64,000 bases of DNA from Sepioteuthis lessoniana (taxonomy: Eukaryota > Mollusca > Cephalopoda > Myopsida > Loliginidae), in assembly GCA_963585895.1 (NCBI GenBank), contig OY757916.1, forward strand, positions 20,164,060 to 20,228,059. The letters are read 5' to 3'. Below, in pieces: positions 1-13,000 of this stretch. The position numbers and the translations under genes are program-made. A model generated the notes under the pieces. The model ran no database searches. It had not been told where the DNA came from and saw only the letters and a program-made list of their open reading frames with translations. Each line of letters begins with the position of its first letter. Within the stretch, counting starts at the first letter, position 1.

Positions 1-569
1 AATACCAGAAAATTGTTGAATCTATTATCATTTCAAACTGCAATACTATCCAACAGATACCTGTCTTTTTCAGTTTGTCTTCTTATTTGGTCAGATTGGT
101 GCTTAAAACTTATAAAATCCCTTATTTAGAATAATTTGGCTTCATCATTTATATATACTTAGATAGATAAACAGGTAGTTCTATCAAACTGAGATAGAAA
201 AAAGCAGACTGATATTGATCGATGTATGGATGTGTTATGGAATGTTTGAAAAAGGTATATAAGAACAAAATAATATAAATATGCACATCGAAAGATAGAT
301 GTGATATGGATTTTTTTATTGAAAAAATTTTTTTTTGAAATACGTTACGTTTTGGAAATAACTTTTTGAACACTAATTACATCACAGACTTGAAACAGAA
401 CGTAACCAACAGAAATAGAATGTTTTAAAACTTCATCTTTTCGTTCATTTAAAAATTCATATTTCCTAATGAAGGTTTAAAAATTGAAATGTTTAACATT
501 GATAAATAATTCAAACTATAAATAAAATATTCCTCTAAAGAGCTTATGTTTTTTTCATACTTGTATTTA

Positions 570-1018
570 GGCAGCATTTCTTTGTTGAGGCATGTTTGAT
601 TAAATATTATAGACATCCTTTGTCTACATGTTTTTATTTCGATCCTTTCAAATCGCCGTATGGATGTTATGATATCCGGCTGGAATTGTTTAATAGATAT
701 TTCATATTTAACTGGCTTCCAAGTACTTTCTGACGCCATCATCAGTAGGTGTGTATATTTCAAAAGTACAATACACTGTTTTATTTATACTGGTGTACCT
801 TTTTTTTAAAAAAAATTAGTTCTATACATGGCAACAGTAGCTAAAGACATTTGAGTATATTAGCACTGGTTTCAGTTAATTTTGTTGAAGCTGGGACTTT
901 TATTTCTAATGTGTAGGTTTTCAAGTATCTATTATCTTTGTTTGCCATTTTGTTGTTCCAATATTGTTGTGTTATCAGAAAGAATTTTCCGAAATTCAGT
1001 TGTTGGACGGAAATGTTT

Positions 1019-1091
<73 letters not shown>

Positions 1092-1115
1092 AAATCTATC
1101 AACATTTTTTTTATC
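570..1115 (-). mobile_element. Penelope-like element, 3' fragment
   Basis: Minus-strand sequence carries the end of a GIY-YIG endonuclease region (TTEFRKILSDNTTILEQQN) followed by a tail with CTGATGATGGCG and AAAGTACTTGG. The same tail occurs at 25590-25900. Stops break the reading frame and an (AT)n run is inserted at its start. A dead retroelement copy. Confidence 0.7.
1023..1088. repeat. (AT)n microsatellite
   Basis: Sixty-six bases of uninterrupted AT. It lies at the truncated coding end of the Penelope-like fragment and produces meaningless Tyr-Ile reading frames on both strands. Confidence 0.98.
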
Positions 1116-2437
1116 ATAAGTTATTGATGTTATTGATCCATCTCACCAGGAGATCCATATTCAAAATGTTGAATTCATGTGGAATCGTCTAAAAAAACAT
1201 TTAAAGGAATGTTTATTTCGTAAGAGAATATGCTTAAGTTTTAACCTTTTTGATTTCTTGTGGTTTGATGAGATGAAGTGACAATGAGGAAACTAAAAAT
1301 TTTTTTTTCTCATGACTAACATAACAGCATACTTCTTTTCTTTGTTATTGTTCATACATTATTTAAAAATTCGTTTTGATAAATTTTATATTTTGTAGAA
1401 AAAAGTGATATCGTAGTACGAGTTAAAAAAATGTGAGTAATTATATACATAAAAAAATCCTGCATAATTATACCCTAATTATCCATATTTATAATGATTT
1501 ATAAATAATATGCATTCAGATATTTTAAAGTACTGAGAACTATGAATATAGAAATTGTGTCAATTTGATTTTAAGAGCATTATCTTATAATTCACCGAAT
1601 GTCTTTCTGTTTGTACCTGTAAGGCTCCGACATTTTTCCCTGATTTCATTTAAACTTTCAGGAATCGTTAAGGTCGTTTTTGAAAAAGTTTTAAACTGTA
1701 TTTGACCAAGCTTATTTAGATTTTTTTCCCACTACAGTTGTTAAACTATTTTCTTCAAACATTAATATTTATTTTTTTTACGTGGAAGATGAGCGTCAAT
1801 ATATATTTTCATTGTCACTTTTGAGCTTCCATATAGTGATTAAAATCGATGTTATTACTTTATTTTGTAGTCTTTAAAGTGTTACATTGTCTTTTTTTTT
1901 TGTCTTTATTCATCAAAAACATTTAATTTTTAATTTAAAAGTAGACAAACAAACAAAAAAAAAGTTTCTCGATTAAATACATAAAAATTTGATTTAGTGG
2001 AATTAGAGATTTTAACGCGCAGAAAAGATTTAATGCATTTAAAATTTTGATATTTTCTCGAGCATTTATTTTTATAAGAACATGAAATGAAAAAAATAAA
2101 AATAAAAAACAGTAGCCATGATTTGCAAGGGAGGTAATTAAGACGCCTGATATTCAGAGAGAACAGACATAATTATCAAAGGTTTAAGAAAGTAACGATT
2201 AATAGGAAATTAATGATTTATCTATTTGAATTATTTACTTACGCATCGATTATATTAGTTTTTACATTAATTAAATTAGATAAATTATAAATTAGAATCA
2301 AATGCAGAAACATTGGTTGGAAATTTAAAAAATTCTTGAAATAATTTTGCATTAAAAAAATTAGAATTTAAATACTTGATAAACTCGCATTTTAAAATCT
2401 GCTAAAATTGAAATAATCATTAAAAGATAATAAAAAA

Positions 2438-2438
<1 letters not shown>
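1090..2438. other. AT-rich sequence without recognisable feature
   Basis: Homopolymer-rich A/T sequence with no long frame, finger motif or copy of the repeat families seen elsewhere in the window. If an upstream exon of the gene were here it would have to be short and non-finger. Confidence 0.6.

Positions 2439-2497
<59 letters not shown>
2439..2497. repeat. (TTA)n microsatellite
   Basis: About twenty uninterrupted TTA units. Confidence 0.97.
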
Positions 2498-2499
<2 letters not shown>

Positions 2500-3234
2500 G
2501 ATCAAAGAATATATTTTTTGTTTTCTTGTAAACAGAGAATTGAGAGAATATTAATGGACCCTTCCCCCCCCCAAAAAAAAAAACTCATTGCAAAATGTGA
2601 TAGTTGTAATACTAAGTCTAGATAAAAAAATTTGGTTTATAAGTCCAAAAAATGCACTCTGAATTTTCTAGCAGGATATGGCATAAAGTATATAGGCATT
2701 CAACTTATACATTGCTAAGTGAAATCATTTGGAGGTTGCAGGTTCAATCCTTACTACAGGTGAGAATAACAAGGAATATTTAACATTACTTAACACTTGT
2801 ACTTGGTCATAGTTAATGGAATAGAATAATGTATCATTGTGGATTAAATAAAGGGTTTGGTTTGAAGTTCTGTGAAAGTTCCCAAGTTCGACAGGAAACA
2901 CTGGAAGAAGGCTGAAGGATGCATCAGCTTAAACGTTGTGATATAGCAATTAAGATGGGGACAATAGTCTAAAGATTCTAAATTATTTAAGTTATCAAGC
3001 CATGTCTAAAAAATTCAGACCAACTAAAAAGCAATCGCAAATATATGATTTTCCAGAATAATCTCCTGAATTTGAAATGTAAATTTAAAAAAAAAATTAC
3101 AATAAGAAAACAATATTTGCCATTTTGTTTTCTTATCATTACTTTGTTTTAAAAATTATATATATTGTCCAAATTCTTGCTCTCTTAAGCTTACAGTCTT
3201 GAAGGCTTGCTTTTGAATTCTACTGCACCAGCTT

Positions 3235-3380
3235 TTTTGTGATTTTATAATGAATAAAATCTTTCAGTTCATCAGTTGTTTGCAGCCTGTGTTTAAAGAC
3301 TTGAACCTTCTGATATTCCCAGAAGAAGTCATTGCAAGGGAATAGATCTGGTTTGTGATTTAACCACTACATTGCAATGA
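3235..3380 (-). pseudogene. DDE transposase remnant (mariner/Tc1 type)
   Basis: On the minus strand the reading NHKPDLFPCNDFFWEYQK...TTDELKDFI resembles the C-terminal part of IS630/mariner-type transposases (PDL-P-DFF-WG-K...T-EEL). There is no intact frame beyond this stretch and no terminal repeats. Tentative. Confidence 0.4.
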
Positions 3381-3466
3381 TAGTAACTATCTTTTTAAAA
3401 AATAAGTTTCAATTTCAATCCCTGACATACGATGTTCACCATTACATGCCATGATGGCAACTGAAA

Positions 3467-4016
3467 TGTAAAAGAAATAACATACAAAACCTCACATTTA
3501 CCGCTCCTCAAACATCACCTGATAAGAACTTGTGTGATTGGTCAAGAGCCATTGTCGGCAACCAATCAGAGCACACAAGACATACAACATTAGGTTCTGT
3601 TTTGGGGTACAAATACAAATGCAAGAGAGACAGCTCCCTCTTACATACCCGGCAGACCATTCAAATAGACATTAACATGCCAGTGACTTATAAGGGCCGA
3701 TGACAACGTAACGCCACACAGAAACAACAGACATTTAACGACCTTAGTGACAAGATAAGTTCGCTGGCTTTTTATTTTGCAACTTATTAAATTCACTTAA
3801 CAATTCTAGCTTTTCATTAAGTTTTACACTTTGCTTTTTGTATTACATTTGTAATTGTTATTGTTGATAATATACCTTTTTGTTGAAGTGTTATCTCCTG
3901 TTTCTTTGCCCCTACCTTTTATGCTTATTTTGTTCATCTAATTGCTACAAATGACATGAGTGCTATTGCTGCTTGAAGAGATACCTCTCACCGACACAAC
4001 ATTGTTAGTACCTACA
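3467..4016 (+). mobile_element. Probable LTR (550 bp) with primer-binding-like TGGTGGCA following
   Basis: The segment starts TGTAAAAG and ends CCTACA, giving TGTA...TACA inverted ends, and is immediately followed by TGGTGGCAATTTTATATCTGGGA, which resembles the primer-binding site of Gypsy-type elements. Its base composition is less AT-rich than the flanks. No internal coding region or second LTR follows, so it would be a 5' LTR stub. Boundaries are inferred from end motifs only. Confidence 0.45.
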
Positions 4017-4138
4017 TGGTGGCAATTTTATATCTGGGAAATTATTTCTTTGGACCCTGTATTAGATTCACATATTTTTGTAAGCATTTTAAAAAGAGCA
4101 TAGACCAATTTTTAACATGTTAATACTGTAAACCAATT

Positions 4139-4424
4139 GCCTGTGGTGTAATGGTTATCGTCGTAGGAAATGGATATGGCCACATGAGTTCAAATCCTGG
4201 ACGAGACTGATTGCGTTTCACATAGCACTAATACCCTTGGGAAAGGTATGAATCCAATTATTCTCCCTCCAGCTATGGGTAAATAGTAGGACAGACTGGG
4301 TTCTTCAGCCTTGGTGAGGCAACTAGTCTAGGAGAAGGAAAACTCTGAATTCAAACCTGTTAAACTCCGCTTAAAAATTGACCTTTTGTCATATCCTGCC
4401 CAAGCGGAGGGGTTGGTAAATAGG
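4139..4424 (+). repeat. SINE-1, full-length tRNA-derived SINE with 11-bp TSD
   Basis: The head has tRNA-like A and B boxes (TGTGGTGTAATGG and GAGTTCAAATCC) and the body ends in GGGGTTGGTAAATA. Direct repeats GTAAACCAATT flank it exactly (4128-4138 and 4425-4435), showing retroposition. This copy and those at 20313 and 48775 define the family. It has internal pol III promoter boxes but is not a tRNA gene. Confidence 0.9.
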
Positions 4425-4544
4425 GTAAACCAATTTTTACCTGACACTTTACTATTGCAATCTTGTGCCAGACTAAATTCTGCTTAGTAAATACTTACAT
4501 AATTACATTATGGAAGCAATCATGGTGTATTGGTATTGTTATTG

Positions 4545-4763
4545 GCAACTCTGAATGAGGCTGTTTTCATTTTCCCATAGTGCTAATACCCTTAGGAAAG
4601 TTATGCATCCATCTATTTCTCTAGCTATGGGTAAACTGGACTCTTTAACCTTGGTATGGCAACTAGTATGGAAGAAGGAAATCTCTGAATTCAAATCTGT
4701 TAAATTCTTCTTAAAATTGACCTTGAGTCACACCCTGCTTGTGTAGAGGGGTTGGGTAAATAT
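4545..4763 (+). repeat. SINE-1, 5'-truncated copy
   Basis: Matches the SINE-1 body from the CATAGTGCTAATACCCTTAGG block to GGGGTTGGGTAAATA, without the tRNA head, about 100 bp downstream of the full copy. Confidence 0.8.
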
Positions 4764-4859
4764 CTACATAATAGAAATCTACCAGAGAATAAAAAACAAT
4801 GTGTAGAAATGAATCTTTTTAGTGCAAAATAAATAGAATAATTGTTTTCTATTTTTCAG

Positions 4860-5143
4860 ACTATACACAATACTTCAATCAGGTAGCGGAAGCTGTGGCC
4901 CGAGGTTCTGTTGGTACTGTGACCTTCGTAAGTCAAGGTGATAGCCTTTCTCTGTCCCAAGATCAATCAGATCTTGCCCACCAGTTGCCTCATGCGGTAG
5001 TTTTTGAGCATATTACAGAAGCAGATGCTGAGCATGCTGTGGTTGCAGAAGCAGCTGCAGTATTATCACCGGTTAGACTTGAACCAGCTCAGCCAATTCA
5101 TACAACAGCTGCTGAAGCGATTATTAAGCCTCCAGTGGGAAAA
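4860..5143 (+). CDS. ZNF236: ZNF236-like exon 1 of window: N-terminal Ala/Glu/His-rich segment
   Basis: The exon opens after TTTTTCAG with two bases completing a codon from an unseen upstream exon, then 94 codons beginning YTQYFNQV, and ends in phase 0 before GTAAGTA. It holds no finger. It is rich in Ala, Glu, Gln and His (for example [15 protein letters not shown]), a composition typical of disordered regulatory regions before a finger array. No in-frame start codon with an adjacent promoter is visible, so translation must start further left. The phase-0 join to the next exon places the first finger directly after PPVGK. Confidence 0.85.
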
Positions 5144-8100
5144 GTAAGTAATATCTAAGACATATATATTGTATTTTACTCATGTTTAGTAGAATTCTGT
5201 ATTGAGTATCTGGGTAAGTATTTGATTCATTTGTACAAAGATATTTGTTTTCTTTTTATGTTAGAATAAACCCTAATTCAACCTTTTCATCAAATACTTC
5301 TGATTTAAGCCACTGCTTGCTCTGTTAGTAAGCCTAAGCTAACTGCATTTCCTGCAGAGGTATAAGGACCCCACCCCTAGAAGTGTCTTAGGTATGACAC
5401 TAAACTTCATTTGATGGTCAGGCTTCAGTTCTGGAGATTTGGGGAATGTGGAGTACCTTTTCATTGCCTTTACTGCCTGTTCCACTTTGATCTAAAGTGG
5501 TTGTACTTATTAGGATCCCATCTATAGGTCAAATAGACCTGTTTAAAAATTATTAGTAATTGATTGTAATACTTGATGTCACATAACTGTAAATTATTTG
5601 TATTAAAAATAGTAACTTGATGTTAAAATTGTTTACTAAGGATTATTATAATTACTGAATACTTGAAACCATATAACTATGTGCAAACAAATGACTATTA
5701 TTTAGTAGAAATAATTACTTGAAACTATATGATTATTAGTATTAGATAGGAATACTTGAAACCATACAACTGTATACAAATTATTTATATTATATATTAT
5801 ACAGGAATCCTTGATATCATGTAACTGTGTGCAAATTATTTGTATTTGATATCATAATTGTGTGCTAAAAAAAAAACTCTTAAAAAATAACTACACAAAA
5901 AATGTAAATTCTGTACAATGAATGCAATTCCCTAACCTCTAGGCATAAAATAACCCTAGACCCATTGAGATGTTTGAGTCATTCACTAGGCAGCTGTGTT
6001 CTTTAAGCTCTCAGAGCAATTCAGTGAGAATTTTCTCATAAGAATATCATTTTCTAAAATTGAAATTATTTAACATTTTATGCATAAAATGAAATTTAAT
6101 CTGTATTTTTTTTTTTTTTTTTTTTTTTTAGCACAATTTGAGATTTATATAAAATATAACTGTATTGTATAAAAACCCCCTCATTATTTAAACTCGATTC
6201 TTAAAAATTTATTATTTAAAAACTCGAGATTATTTACTCAATTGTTGTCCTATTCACAATGTTTTGGCTGTTGTACTCTTTTTTTAAAGGTGTCTTTTGT
6301 TGTAGTTGGTAATTGTGTGTGATGGTTATCACCTTAGGAAATGGATTTAATAAGCTAGAGTTCAAATCCCACTTGAGACTCTGTTTCACTTTGCATTATT
6401 GTCCTTGAGAATACTATGAATCTATCTTGTCTACCCCACCAGTTTTGTATTAATAATAGAGCAGTCTGGGCACTTTAGCCTGGGTAAAGCAACCAGTCTA
6501 GGAGAAGGAAAAACTGAATTTAAATTCTGCAGTGTTTAGAGAATCTGTGGCTCAGTGGTAAATCATTCTTCTGTTAGCTACTCTTCCAAAAAGAATGGCT
6601 GGTCTAACACAAACTTTCATTACTATAAAACAAATTACCCGTGTAAGCAGTCATGTTGTATGTACAGGAATGTTATTGACTGACTGAACCATTTATGGGT
6701 TAGATAGATATTTTGGAAAATTATCAGTATTAGATAGGAATACTTGAAACCATATAATTATGTACAAATTATTAGTGTTAGATAAGAATAATTGAAACCA
6801 TACAACTATGTAAATGTTTTGTGTTAAGAATAGTTACTTGAAGCTATAATTGTCCATAATTTATTATTATTTGTTAGTTAAAACCATATATTTACTTGAA
6901 AAGAATTTAACTCCAAACTGACTTTAGTATTAAATAACCCAGCAAGAGTTGACATGCTGTAAAACAAACCAACCAACCAACTTCTATTGCCTTATGTTAG
7001 ATTAAGTTAAACTTTCTAAGTCATTATATAATGGCAACATATGTTCAGATTAAACTTTTTATCTATAATTACGAACAATTAAGTTTGTTTCTTCCATTCA
7101 AACATGTCTCTTTCCTTTATTTGATTTTTTTTTTATTATTATTGTAAGACGTGCGAAAAAAGCTTTGAAAAACGAGTATCTTGTAACTAAACAATGAAAA
7201 ATACTGTATGGGTGAATAAAACTTGAAATATTCTTTTCAATATATATTCTAATCTGTGACTTTTTATCAAACTAACTGTTTTGAGCACTTAGGTTTGTTT
7301 TCTTATTGCCTTGTGATTATCTCGTTTTCTTTATTCTTTCAGGGCCCTTATCGCTGCGAGACCTGTGATAAAGTCTTCCAAAAATGGAATCAGCTGCAGC
7401 GCCATATCAAGACACATGATGATGACAAACCATTCCGCTGTACACAGTGCAATGATTCTTTCAATGTGGAGGACAACCTTAAGCTCCACATGGCAACACA
7501 CCCCCAGAATGACAATCGGCAGCCAACATGTCCTGAGTGTGGAAAAACATTTACCCGTACTGCTAGCCTCAAAGCGCACATTATATTGCATGTTAAAGAG
7601 GAGAATCTCATGTGCACTGAATGTGGTGATGAATTCAGTTTGCAGGTAAATATCATTTTGTAGCTTTGTTGTTTTTCTAGTGGCTCAACTGTTGCCATGT
7701 ATCTTGTAGCATATGCAAAATGTTATTATCATCTGTCTTGTGCCTTCCTTCTGATAAGGCTGGGTTGCTGTTTCACCTCTTATTCTAGGGATATAGTCTG
7801 ATACAGTATAGTAATAAAACTGACGTGTTGTTTATAAAGGATTAAACACTTCTTTTTAACTCTTATCCTACTTATTCCAATTTTTTCTTTGCCCAGTTGG
7901 CTGGGGCTGTAGAATACACCGACTGCTTCTCTGCAGAGGAGTAAGACCCATCCAACGAGTGTCCTGGATATGACACTAAACAATCTGATAGTGAGGTTCC
8001 AGCAGTGCAGGAGCTTTGGAGAATGCGGAGTACCCTTTCATTGCCATCGCTCCCAGGTCCACTCTGGCCCGGAGTGGTAGCACCTGATAAGGGTCCTATG

Positions 8101-9967
8101 GGTTAAATAGAACTAACAACATACTTATGCTAAAATGAATTGTTTGAGTAAACTAAATAGCTTGAAATAGAAATGTTTTTGACAACTAAACCATACTTAC
8201 ATTTAAACTGCATGCTTATGCTTAACTGAATTATTTGAAATAGAACTGTTTTTCAACATTAAAACTGTATTTACACTTAATTGAATTGTTACATATAACT
8301 GCTTGAATAGTTTGAAATGGAAAAGTTTTTGACACTTAAAGTGTGTACTTATGCTAAACTGAATTGTTTTAAATAGAACAGATTATTTACATTAAAATGG
8401 ATTTGGCGTTAAATAACCTACAAAGGTTGATATACCATAAAACCCAACAAACCAATTTTTTCTGACTTCTTTTGATCCATCAGAATGCTTTGTTTTGATT
8501 AAAAATTAATTGTTATACTTTAGATATTTTTGTTGGGGAATCCCTTATTTCACTGTATATCATATAGCAGCCATCTGTTATCCTGATTTTAACATGTTAT
8601 TGAGTGATAATCACTCAATGTTTTGGACTGTGATATTTAAAAAAAAAATTTTTTTTTGGGACAAAGTGTCACTTGTCTTTGAGTTCTCGCATCCGTGATA
8701 ACAATTGATCTTGCCCAGAACTTGAAACCTAACAGCTTTTTTGACTGCATTTTTATATGAAAGAAACTTCCACATTGACATGAATCAATATAGCAAGTTC
8801 ACAGACTTTTTTTTTGTTTTTTGACATTTATCAGTTATTAAGTCATGAACATTCTTCAGGTGATACAGTCAAATGATAATTTGATGCTTTATGTGTTATA
8901 AAAATATTAAGATGTGTCATTTGATTGTTGAGAATCATAAATTTCCATGGAGAATAAGGGTTAAAGGTGACTTTTTATGATGCTTATTATTGATGCCGAA
9001 AACATTCAGATCACTTGTAATGAGGTGAGAAACAAGCAAAGGATGTAATATTCTATTTTATAATGACATAATTACCGAGTTAGTTCATAATGCATATTTA
9101 TTGCTGATAGAGAAAAAGTGAATTTTTTTTATGTTAACATAATAGTAAGTAAGTAGACTGTAGTCAAGGGTGACGCGAAGGCTCCCTTTTCGATAGTTAC
9201 TACACCAAGGTATAGGGAAGGGCACTACTCCTTTCCCTGGATTGCTCCACTTTACCCTAGATCCTTACCTTATAATGCTGAGTGTTAAGCAAGGAGGCAT
9301 CAAGTACCATTTTTTGAGTCTTTGGTATGACTCGACCTGGGATTGAACCCAGGTCTCCTGGGCCATTGGCGAACACTCTAACCACTAGGCCAATGCCTGC
9401 TATCTTTAACACATAATAGTCTAATTTATTTATTGGTGGCAGTTTGTATCTCTTGATTTACTGTATGAGCTGTCAGTGGGGCTTAGAATATGCTGACTTT
9501 ATCTCTCCTGTTGAAGGAAAAACCCTCCACTACTAGAAAAAAGAATGTCCTGGGTATGACACTAAACTGCAACTTGTGGTGAAGCTCCAGTTCTGGATTG
9601 TCCAGTCGGCTGAGGCTGTAGAATACACTGACTGTTTCTCTGCAGAGGGGTAAGACTCTCTCAATGAGTGTCCTGGATATGACACTAAACAATCTCATGG
9701 TGAGGTTCCTGTAATGCTGGAGCTTTGGGGAATGTGGAATATCCCTTCATTATTCTACTCTGGCCCAGAGTGGTAGCACCTGATTCGGTCCTATCTATGG
9801 GTCAAATAGAACTAATCTGTGTACTTATGCTAAACTGAATTGTGTGACATGGAACTGATTTTGTATGATAGACTGCATTGTTTGAAATAGAATTGTTTTG
9901 TTTTGTTTTTAACTGAGTGTAACTAAAAACTATAATTGTACTAAACTAATTTATTTGGAATATAACT

Positions 9968-10015
<48 letters not shown>

Positions 10016-13000
10016 GGATTTGGCATTAAATAACCTACAATGGTTGATATGCCATAAAACCTAACCAAACCAGTTTTGGAGATCTGGGTAATGTAGAGCA
10101 CTCCTTCATTGCCATTATTGTCAGGTCCTCTCTGACTTGGAGTGGTAGTCCTTGTTAGGGCCCCATTTATGGGTCAAAGAAATCTGAAAATTATTTCTAT
10201 TCTATAGGACCATGTTAAAAAACCTTTAAGAAACAAAATAACCCTAGATGGGTTTGACATGCTGTTAAAATCAATTAATCAATTTGCTGTTTATTTTTAA
10301 CTTTAGATTGTTTTTGATAAAAATACTAAAACAAAAATAAACAAAGAAAAGTTTTTTTTACTAATGTTTGATTCTCTTTTGCAGAGCCAGTTGGACAGAC
10401 ACATGAGGGAACATCGTCAAGATCAAGAAGGAAAGCGATCATATCCATGTCGTCAGTGCACACAAGAATTCCCCAAAATGACATTGTTACGAGAACACAT
10501 GAAACAGCATTACCGAATCAAGTGAGCAATTCTCAGATCATTGTTAGAACTTTTATTATAGTTTGATTTTATCATTTAGCATCTTTAGGTGTTTCTTTGG
10601 TATATAAGTAATATTGGTTTTTCCACCAGAGTAATATAATATTGCCTTATTTTACCAAATATAAATAATATTGTCTTTTCTACCAAAGTAATATTTTGTG
10701 AATTGTGGCGTGTAAGTCATTTTTAAACCAGAAAAATCTCTGCAAAATTCTAGGAAGACTTATATGGCATGGTTAGATTCCAAAATTTTGCTGCAGTGTT
10801 GTCAACTTGTAAAGGTTTGGATTTTCAGGTTTAAAAAGTTCATTTATATGCCGCAATTTACAGTAACACAGAGTATCTCAAAAAACTTGACATCATTTTG
10901 CAGGCCAATGATTTTGGCCACTCTTGTTGAAATAACCTGAGGGAAAGTGAATATGAGAACTTCGTTTTTCAACAGGATGGGGCTCCACCCTACTAAAATA
11001 GGACAGTATGTGCTTATCTCAATGAAAATCTGCCAGGGAGATGGATCAGGCATGGTGGTGATGAAGATAGTTTTCTGATGAAATTGCCATTGTGGTCACT
11101 GGACCTGTCCCCGTGTAATTTTTTTTAATGGGGATATCTAAAGGGACTGGTCTATATCCCCCTTCTTCCTGCTAGCATTGATGAACTCAAGCAGAGAATC
11201 ACTTCTGCACTGGATAATGTTACCAGAGACATGCTACAGTGTGTTTGACAAGAACTTAATTACCAACTTGACATGTGCTGTGTCACAGGTGGTGCCCATA
11301 TTGAACACTTATCAAATTGGTTCCAGAATAAACTTATGATGTTCAACACCTAAACTGTTCAATTTCATTGAGCTAGACTTAGTAGTTTTCAAGATAATTG
11401 CTTTTAAAATGATGTCAATTTTTTTTGGATACCCTGTATTATCTTTTCCTCCAAAGTAATATAAAAGGGTCTGTCTTTTGGGATAGTAGATGTTGGGCGA
11501 CAGAGAGTGCCTGAAGAATGGACTCCTTTTAACATTATTATTTTGTTTTTACTAACTTCCAGTGAGGGCAATTTCCCAATGCAGGTTGACAGGGATTCAT
11601 GTCCACTTGAGATGCTTGTAGTGGCTGCAAATTTTGTTGACTTCTGAATGACCATTGAAAATTAGGTTTGAAAAGACAAGGTGTCGTTTTATTCCTTTCT
11701 GCTTCTGAATTTCAGGTCTTCATTGTCACATCGTTCCTACAAGCGAAACATTGATCGATCGAGTTTCCACCACAAGTGTATTCACTGCGGCAAATCGTTC
11801 CAGAAACCAAGTCAGGTGCTACGGCATATTCGAATACACACAGGTATGTTTCATCTTTTAACACTTTCAGCTCCAATGTGTTTTCCACTGATTCTACAGA
11901 GACTTAAGAGATGAAAGGCAAGTATTAGTAACAGCAGTGTGTGGAAGACAAGTGTTGTATATCAAGTGAGAAAGTGACAACACTTGTTTAGTTAAAATAT
12001 AATTCTCTTTTTATTTACAAAAGATCAAAATGGTTGGGTAAGAGAGAAAGTCAGATAAAACAGGGAACTGCTAAGATTTACACCATGTCTTCAGGGAGCC
12101 TTGCTTCTTTCATGGGAGACTGATACAGGGTTGGCTCTCAAGCTGCCCTCCACTGCTCGGGGCTAGTGTCCAAAACGGCATGACTTGTCGACTCTGCTGA
12201 CTGACTGTTCTCTCCCGGCTGACTGTTGGGGTTGAAAACTCCCATCATTATATATTTTTTGGATGCCCACACTTTCTCCTGGCGCCCTACCTTTGTAATT
12301 CATGTGGCATTTCCACTGTCCCTTGTTTACCTTAACACACAGCTGCACATCCTGTTTTTGATATCCACAAACTAACCAGCTTTTCAATGGTCAATATGTA
12401 ACACATGGTGGAAATTTCAAACAGGAGAATATTGTTTTTTCATGTTAAATCTGTTTAGTACATTACGGATGTATTAAAAGTGAAATAATTTGCTACAACA
12501 TAAATACTTCAGTGTTTGTTCTGTTTTGTCAGCTGGGCTTAGAATACATTGGATATAACACTCATCTGATGATGGGGCTTCTGTTCTGAAGTTTTGGAAT
12601 GTGTGGAGTATCCTTTTATTGCTATTAGTCCCAAGTCAACTTTGATCTGGAGTGGTCAAAGTTGTTAGTGATACATAGCAATACTTGGAACCATTAAACA
12701 CTGTCCTAATGAATGAGTAATGTTGTATATAATTATTAGTGTTGATTAGTAGTACTTGAAACTCTTCAACAGTGTGCCTAAATTGAATTGTTAGTGATTC
12801 ATAACAACACTTGGAACCATTTAACTGTATCCAAACCAATGAGTGATGTTGAATAGAATAATTAGTGTTAAATAGCAATACTTGTAACCACTATGTGTAA
12901 ATGATTAACAGTAAATAGAAGTATTTATATTACATTGCAATACTTGAAATCATTTAACTGTGTGCAAAAAAAAATGAGCTTTGGCTTGTTTAAACATATT

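Noticed and set aside
449-763. 104-codon minus-strand frame as a gene
   Set aside because: It is the shared non-coding tail of a Penelope-like element, also found at 25590-25900.
882-1192. Overlapping open frames rich in Tyr-Ile repeats
   Set aside because: They are translations of the (AT)n run on both strands. The same applies to frames at 50370-50647 and 52591-52974.
4139-4210. tRNA gene candidates at the heads of SINE-1 and SINE-2
   Set aside because: Only A- and B-box-like stretches are present, the cloverleaf does not close, and the sequence continues into a conserved SINE body with target-site duplications.
7331-7698. Frames on both strands overlapping exon 2
   Set aside because: Shadows of the zinc-finger exon; only the + frame has the C2H2 pattern and fitting splice phases. 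The same holds for frames overlapping exons 9, 13 and 20.
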